A stretch of 37,379 nt of DNA from Candidatus Jordarchaeia archaeon (lineage in GTDB: Archaea; Asgardarchaeota; Jordiarchaeia; Jordiarchaeales; Jordiarchaeaceae): contig JAHQXB010000014.1 in NCBI GenBank assembly GCA_029856435.1, positions 1 through 37,379 on the forward strand, read 5' to 3'. This document shows positions 33,131 to 37,379 of this stretch, piece after piece. Under the pieces are notes generated by a model, which saw only the letters and a list, made by a program, of their open reading frames with translations, searched no databases and was not told the DNA's origin. Every line of letters starts with the position of its first letter. Position 1 is the first letter of the stretch. A program made the translations under genes and the position numbers.

Positions 33131-33460
33131 AACAATTCTCCCAAAAAAGAAAACCTCCAACCAAAAATCAAGATTCCAAAAAGAGTGTGGCTGAATGAGC
33201 TTCACAGATTCACAATAATTTGGCTCGTAGATAGTGGCCACCCACCAAATGTATCTACCATATTTTTCTGTGAAGCCCCACTAAACACACTTCTAACACA
33301 ACGACTAAAAAATGGTTACAACAAGTGATTGTGAGCTGTGCAGAAGCGAGAAAGAAGGCGAATTAAACCTTAAATTCAATCATAAATCTGTTTAGAAACT
33401 CGTTTGAGGCGTGATTTCCTTCTTTTGAAAAATTATTAAACTGCTAATGGAGGCTAAAAA

Positions 33461-33640
33461 ATGTCAAAAACTGTTAATAATGTGAGAGAAAAAGCTACTT
33501 TAATTGTGGACTTTGATACTTGGAAGGGTTTGAACCAGATTAAAAATGAACTTAATTTGAATTCCATCGATGAGGCAATTCGATTCCTCATAAAGGAATA
33601 CAATTCTAGCTATGAAAGGTGGAGAAACTACAAAACGTGA
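33461..33640 (+). CDS. small ribbon-helix-helix-like DNA-binding protein
   Basis: 59 aa, just below the cut-off of the ORF track. GGAGG lies seven bases upstream of ATG 33461. The sequence KATLIVDFDTWKGLNQIKNELNL followed by NSIDEAIRFLIKEY has the pattern of an RHH/CopG fold: a strand that binds DNA, then two helices, the second with a 'S.deAI..LI' motif. Such proteins act as dimeric repressors or antitoxins. No toxin gene was seen beside it. It converges with the receiver-domain gene 26 bp away. Confidence 0.65.
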   Translation: MSKTVNNVREKATLIVDFDTWKGLNQIKNELNLNSIDEAIRFLIKEYNSSYERWRNYKT

Positions 33641-33666
33641 AAATTTTGAGAGTAATTTCGTTTCTT

Positions 33667-34029
33667 TTATAGATGTTCTTTGATGATGTTTAGTAGACTT
33701 TCTATTTTTATGGGTTTAAGTATGTAGCCGTCGGCACCCTTGTTTAGGGATTCAATGGCGCTCCGCATGGTGGGATAACCGGTAATCATAATTTTTGACA
33801 TTTTGGGATTAATTTTTCTCATAACGGGTAGGAGTATGGTGCCCTCCATGTCGGGAAGTCGAATGTCTATTAGTGCAAGGTTGTATGATGTGGCTTCTAT
33901 TCTTTCTATTGCTTCTTTACCATTTTTGGCCGTGTCCACAATGTACCCTTTTTCTTCCAGTATGGTTTTTAACACCTTCCCAATTTTTTCATCGTCTTCC
34001 ACTATAAGAATTTTAGAGGGACAATTCAT
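33667..34029 (-). CDS. stand-alone response-regulator receiver domain
   Basis: About 120 aa, from ATG 34029 (MNCPSKILIV); the track starts six codons earlier. It has the full CheY-like set: acidic pair VEDDEK, phospho-acceptor Asp in ALIDIRLPDMEG, Thr in MITGYPTM and Lys in YILKPIK. There is no output domain, and no histidine kinase gene is in the window, so the partner is elsewhere. GTILLPVMRKIN after the Asp and the short length match single-domain receivers common in archaea. Confidence 0.88.
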   Translation of the reverse strand: MNCPSKILIVEDDEKIGKVLKTILEEKGYIVDTAKNGKEAIERIEATSYNLALIDIRLPDMEGTILLPVMRKINPKMSKIMITGYPTMRSAIESLNKGADGYILKPIKIESLLNIIKEHL

Positions 34030-34047
34030 CTCTCTTCCCATCCCCAA

Positions 34048-34521
34048 ATAATATTTTGATTAAAGGGAAGATGCTACATATTATTCTTCTTAACCATAGC
34101 ATCTTTTAACTAGGTTAAAGGCCTTGAATCTTCGTGGGGCGACACTTTCTATGGGTCCTAACCTAACCTTTGGTTCCACGCTACACTGAATATTTAAAGC
34201 AAAATTTTGACCTGCAAAGACTGCGGAGACCACACTTACGCAAATTCTTCCAAATATACAATTTTCACAACTTAATTTCCATATTTTTGTTATACTCTAG
34301 TTCTATCTCATATAAAAAAGTATTCAGTCTTATAAAAAACTCATTCTTAACCAAAGATTAAACCACCAAGAACAAAAGGGAAAAGCAAGCTAAAAACACT
34401 TTATCGGATGGGAACAATTATCAGGAGGAATTTTGTCCCTTAAAAAAACACCAAACAAATTTTACTCTTACTCAAAATAAGTAAAGTAGCTACTTAATGG
34501 CTGTTCTGGAAGGTTAACCAG
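34048..34521. other. intergenic stretch, no gene seen
   Basis: About 470 bp of AT-rich sequence upstream of the PIG-L gene and of the receiver gene. The plus-strand ORF at 34170-34361 lacks a start signal and looks spurious. GGTTAAAGG and CCTAACCTAACCTTTGG form minor inverted matches. No tRNA or known RNA motif was recognised. Confidence 0.35.
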
Positions 34522-35301
34522 ATGTATGTTAGTGAATTATTCCCGATTGATAGAGCATCCCTACTGATAAAAGCGAAGAAAGTGTTGGCTGTGCAGGCCC
34601 ATCCTGATGATTTTGATTTTTTCGCGGGAGGAATCATTGCTAAACTGGCACAAAGAGGATGCGAAATAACCTATTTGACTACAACTGATGGCTCCCGATC
34701 CACCACAAACCCAAAAATAACGCCGGAAAAATTGGCTGAAACACGCATGAAAGAACAGGAGAGGGCGGCAAAGATTCTGGGCGTTAAACACTTGATGTGG
34801 CTAGGCTACACAGACAGCGAATTCCAACCTACCCTTGAAGCAAGAGGCAAAATAATAAGAGCAATTCGCCAAACTAGGCCCGATGTTTTAATGACCCTTG
34901 ATCCATGGCTGCCCTACGAGGCTCACCCTGACCATGTAAATACTGGTCTTGCTGCCTGCTGGGCCGCAATGCTTAGTGGATTCACAAACGTGAATCAGGA
35001 ACACTTTAGTGAAGGACTTGAACCACACCAGGTATCTACAGTGTGCCTTGCAATTAGTGCCAAGTACAACACGTATGTAGATATAACAGAAACCATGGAT
35101 CTGAAAATCCAAGCTCTAGCGCAGCATAAGAGCCAGTTCCAGTCTGAAACTGAGGTGGGATTGGGTCCCTTCGAAATATGGGAGACAATAATAAAATCGG
35201 TAGCAGAAGGTTTCGGAAGGGAAAAGGGAATGAAGTATGCCGAAGTTTTCAAGGTGCTTACACCCTTGGAGATGCATTGTAACTTGTCCCTTGCCCGATG
35301 A
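34522..35301 (+). CDS. PIG-L family deacetylase
   Basis: 259 aa; ATG behind GGAAGG. The metal-binding AHPDD motif is VLAVQAHPDDFDFFAGG near residue 26, and the second metal His is in YEAHPDHVNTG. This is the LmbE/PIG-L superfamily, zinc-dependent N-deacetylases of GlcNAc-type substrates. In Thermococcus a PIG-L enzyme (Dac) removes the acetyl group from chitin disaccharide. The substrate here is unknown. The gene is 10 kb from the SIS/ADP-kinase pair, so any shared amino-sugar pathway is inference. A T-rich tract follows the stop. Confidence 0.85.
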   Translation: MYVSELFPIDRASLLIKAKKVLAVQAHPDDFDFFAGGIIAKLAQRGCEITYLTTTDGSRSTTNPKITPEKLAETRMKEQERAAKILGVKHLMWLGYTDSEFQPTLEARGKIIRAIRQTRPDVLMTLDPWLPYEAHPDHVNTGLAACWAAMLSGFTNVNQEHFSEGLEPHQVSTVCLAISAKYNTYVDITETMDLKIQALAQHKSQFQSETEVGLGPFEIWETIIKSVAEGFGREKGMKYAEVFKVLTPLEMHCNLSLAR

Positions 35302-35424
35302 GGATTAGGCTATCCAAAACTTCTTTTTTATTTCTTTTTTGGTTTTTCTGAAATTGTGGTGGCCTTAAAAAATTTGATTTAAAGGCTTTTAAGACGAATA
35401 ATTTTATTTTATGGGGAGGTTTAA

Positions 35425-35492
35425 CCGAAAGATTTAAATACTACTATTTGTAGTATACAACTTGGATTAGTATACAAATAAAATTAGTATAC
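35425..35492 (+). promoter_or_regulatory. hsp20 promoter with three phased GTATAC sites
   Basis: CCGAAA (BRE-like, 35425-35430) precedes TTTAAATA (TATA box, 35433-35440). The palindrome GTATAC then occurs at 35453, 35470 and 35487, exactly 17 bp apart, each within TAGTATAC. The first is also part of ATACTAC-N5-GTAGTAT. The sites cover the expected transcription start and reach the ribosome site, where a bound repressor would block initiation. Archaeal heat-shock repressors such as Phr act in this position, though the motif here differs from the published Phr site. Confidence 0.7.
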
Positions 35493-35506
35493 TGGAGGTG
35501 GGAAAC

Positions 35507-36025
35507 ATGGCTGAGGTGAAAGAAAGAAAAGAATCAACTGAAATCGAGCCAATAGAAAAAAGATCATGGCTATATAGACCATTCGAAGAACTGTTCGAAG
35601 ATTTCAACAGAACCTTCGAAGCCCTCATGAGGCCATGGTTCGACATTGTCCCCTCAAGGAGAATCGAGTTCCCAACACTAACCAGATTCCCAAGACTGGA
35701 CCTAGAAGACACTGGTGAAGGCTACACCGTTACCGCCGACGTTCCAGGAATCCCCAAGGACAACATAAACCTGAACATCACAAAGGACACCCTAGAAATC
35801 AGCGGCGAACTTAAAGAAGACAAGGAGGAAAAGGGAAAGAACTACCTCCACAGAGAGAGAACCTACGAGTCCTTCCGAAGATGCATAGTCTTCCCAGAAG
35901 AAGTAGTTCCAGAGAAAGCCGAAGCACAGATTAAAAACGGCATCCTAACACTAAAGGTTCCCAAGAAAGAGCCCACACCCAAACAGGAGCCAGTCAAAGT
36001 ACCCATAAAGGACACAAGCGAGTAA
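35507..36025 (+). CDS. hsp20: Hsp20/alpha-crystallin small heat-shock protein
   Basis: 172 aa, from ATG 35507 behind GGAGG (the track starts nine bases earlier). The alpha-crystallin domain runs from LDLEDTGEGYTVTADVPGIPKDNINLNI through LEISGE and ESFRRCIVFPEEVVPEKAEAQIKNGILTLKVPK, with the conserved A.....NG.L.L.vPK end. The N-terminus (PFEELFEDFNRTFEALMRPWFD) is typical of the oligomerising arm, and the tail is proline/lysine-rich. It is an ATP-independent chaperone binding unfolded proteins in the cytosol. Codon use is A/C-rich, as in a highly expressed gene. The promoter with iterated operators suggests tight, inducible control. Confidence 0.95.
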   Translation: MAEVKERKESTEIEPIEKRSWLYRPFEELFEDFNRTFEALMRPWFDIVPSRRIEFPTLTRFPRLDLEDTGEGYTVTADVPGIPKDNINLNITKDTLEISGELKEDKEEKGKNYLHRERTYESFRRCIVFPEEVVPEKAEAQIKNGILTLKVPKKEPTPKQEPVKVPIKDTSE

Positions 36026-36053
36026 AAAGGAACCAGACAAATTCCCACAAATC

Positions 36054-36075
36054 ATTCTTTTTTTAATTTTTCTTC
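36054..36075 (+). terminator. T-rich terminator after hsp20
   Basis: TTCTTTTTTTAATTTTTCTTC follows the stop by about 30 bp. Archaeal termination commonly uses such T-tracts without a hairpin. Confidence 0.45.
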
Positions 36076-36199
36076 AAAAAAGGATTTAAACTAATTCTTC
36101 TAAACATTGAATCTTTCTTGGAAAAAAGGTTTCTCTTTTACTAACAAGAAGTTTTTAATCAGAAATCTATTATTTTGAGGTTTGTTGCCTTTTTGTGTG

Positions 36200-36967
36200 C
36201 TAGTCTTTTTCTTGGGGTTCTTGGCACAGAATTTGTGGTCTTTTTTCTTTTGGGGACTTTCCCAGTCGGAGTTGGAGCATCTTCCATATTTCGTCACAGA
36301 TTTCTTTGTTTTCGCAGGTAGTGCAATCGTATGAGGGGGTTGATTTGATGGGAGCTGCTATTTTCCAAGCCTCTTCAGTTATTTTTCCGAGTTCTCTCAC
36401 GTCTTCTTCGCTGGAGGTTACAAATATGGCTTCTACAGCTTCTGCTTTTGGGGGTTTCTCTTTGAGGCTTACCATTAGTGCTTTTCCCAGAGTTTCTAGT
36501 GCGAAACCCTTTTCTACGGCTTCCCTGCTGACTCTGCTCCATACTCTTTGACGCTGGGGAACTGCCCTCAACATGTAGCCCTCTAAATTTAGATCGTACT
36601 GGTTACGAATGAGAAGTCTATAATCCTTAGGCTCCAAACCCCTAGTTTGGGCTATGAGAACTTGGGCGAATGGTAAATTGCCCTTTGCTTCGGGAATGTC
36701 GGGGCCCACAATTGTTATTTTTCCGTCTCTAACTAGGGAGGGATTCTCGGTCCATAGGACGAAGGCCACGGAGGCCGTTTTGGGATTTCCAAGCTCAACA
36801 AAAGTGTCCTCTTTAAGGATTATTTCTGGCTTATTACTCGTTGGGAGGGTTTCTTTCAGTTTTTTGACGCTAGTGTTACACTGTTTCTCGCTTATTCTTC
36901 TTCCCTGTCTTTTCCAGTATTCTATATGCTGCCTGAGCTCACATATCATTAGGTCGAATATCTCCAA
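36200..36967 (-). CDS. ACS-beta (CdhC)-like protein with partial A-cluster motif
   Basis: About 255 aa; TTG 36967 has GGAGG eight bases upstream (track start 36982). The middle, FVELGNPKTASVAFVLW ... DGKITIVGPDIPE ... LRAVPQRQRVWSRVSREAVEKGFALETLGKALM, follows the sequence of acetyl-CoA synthase/ACDS beta subunits ('VELG.P', 'DG.vTvvGPDI', 'QR...W.RvSk.A..KG', 'lGkil'). Full ACS is 460 to 730 aa; here only this domain and a short C-terminus (DCTTCENKEIC) resembling the start of the A-cluster motif remain, with no room for the rest. It is unlikely to make acetyl-CoA alone. It has no ACS partner genes beside it. Confidence 0.65.
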   Translation of the reverse strand: MEIFDLMICELRQHIEYWKRQGRRISEKQCNTSVKKLKETLPTSNKPEIILKEDTFVELGNPKTASVAFVLWTENPSLVRDGKITIVGPDIPEAKGNLPFAQVLIAQTRGLEPKDYRLLIRNQYDLNLEGYMLRAVPQRQRVWSRVSREAVEKGFALETLGKALMVSLKEKPPKAEAVEAIFVTSSEEDVRELGKITEEAWKIAAPIKSTPSYDCTTCENKEICDEIWKMLQLRLGKSPKEKRPQILCQEPQEKD

Positions 36968-37237
36968 TAGATTTGCCTCCAAGTGGGCATTTTTTTCATC
37001 TTCTTCTTGCTCGGATGTTACTGTTACCGTTGATTAACCCCGATGCCCAGACTTTTCGGGAAGGATTATGTTGGCCCTTTTTTTGGTTTGGTTTCTACGC
37101 CAATTTTTCCAGTTTTTCACTATTAGTTTTTTGCTAACACTCCTTTAACTATTACCTACTACGATTATGTAAATTATAATTACTGCCCATTTCAAGACTA
37201 AAAGGGAGGGAAACCTCTAAAAGGATGAAAAATATTT

Positions 37238-37372
37238 TCAACAAAAAGGGAATTGCCCCACATTCCGCACCCTTCGTGAATTTTTTGGTATTTTTTCTTT
37301 TTCCCAATTTCTGCTCATTTCTTCTGCAGGGATTTGGGGGTTTCCGAAGAATTGTTCGGTAAAGGCGGGCAT
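37238..37372 (-). CDS. possible C-terminal end of a gene entering from the right edge
   Basis: A frame open to the window edge reads PAFTEQFFGNPQIPAEEMSRNWEKEK and stops at 37238. Its composition is protein-like, but another frame (37152-37379 in the track) is equally open. An ATG at 37372 is available, and the frame could also be the 3' end of an upstream gene. This cannot be settled within the window. Confidence 0.25.
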   Translation of the reverse strand: MPAFTEQFFGNPQIPAEEMSRNWEKEKIPKNSRRVRNVGQFPFC

Positions 37373-37379
37373 CCTCCAT

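Noticed and set aside
33032-33328. 98-aa ORF in the gap after the Lrp gene
   Set aside because: Lys/Asn/Pro-rich with no conserved pattern; it spans the 11-bp inverted repeat and is opposed by ORFs of equal length.
1-37379. tRNA or rRNA genes
   Set aside because: No T-loop/acceptor combination or rRNA signature was found by eye; GTTCGA matches fell inside coding regions.

Overview
The window is archaeal chromosome, most likely from an uncultured anaerobic archaeon. The grounds are an ADP-dependent sugar kinase, a SufB/SufC pair without SufD or SufS, an Ni-Fe-S carbon monoxide dehydrogenase homologue, several clostridial-type [4Fe-4S] proteins, an Lrp-type regulator, a CdhC-like protein and BRE/TATA promoters. 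Many starts look like TTG or GTG behind GGAGG or GGTGA. A TACK or Asgard lineage, for example Bathyarchaeia-like, is a guess. I saw no rRNA, tRNA or CRISPR array.

Layout. 1-4 kb: a partial gene at the left edge, two LURP-one-like paralogues, a possible roadblock-like protein, a membrane protein and an IS605 relic. 4-6 kb: sufC-sufB. 6-9 kb: nested MITE-like insertions, a MurG-like glycosyltransferase, a large structured RNA resembling the 5' part of a group II intron, and a solo IS605 right end. 8.9-12.4 kb: an M24 peptidase / SCP2-like / MmgE-PrpD operon and a zinc-ribbon protein. 12.6-21.3 kb: an iron-sulfur protein, an enoyl-CoA hydratase, a Cys-motif protein, a cupin, the CODH homologue, an HSL-type esterase, an ATC-hydrolase-like protein and an alkyltransferase-like protein. 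22-25.8 kb: a SIS isomerase/deaminase with an ADP-dependent kinase, then two iron-sulfur proteins. 25.8-32.2 kb: transposon debris and an array of three phytoene-desaturase-like flavoproteins, one of them dead, plus a broken membrane-protein gene. 32-37.4 kb: an Lrp regulator with a Cys tail, a small RHH protein, a lone receiver domain, a PIG-L deacetylase, Hsp20 with an iterated operator, and an ACS-beta-like protein.

Themes. The metabolism suggested is anaerobic and iron-sulfur rich. The CODH homologue keeps every canonical C-cluster ligand except one cysteine, and a separate ORF resembles the middle of acetyl-CoA synthase with only a partial A-cluster motif, so both look like repurposed C1 enzymes. 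The SIS protein, ADP kinase and distant PIG-L protein would fit amino-sugar salvage of the Thermococcus type.

The most distinctive non-coding content is a roughly 107-bp hairpin-forming element (called MITE-A here). It has terminal inverted repeats and a perfect 9-bp target duplication at 19.6 kb. A second 187-bp hairpin element (MITE-B) is inserted at the very end of another MITE-A copy at 6.1 kb; removing it reveals an 8/9 target duplication for the older copy. Three solo IS605-type right ends, each with decayed tnpB 3' codons, are also present without an intact tnpB. All homology statements come from reading motifs by eye; no database search was run.
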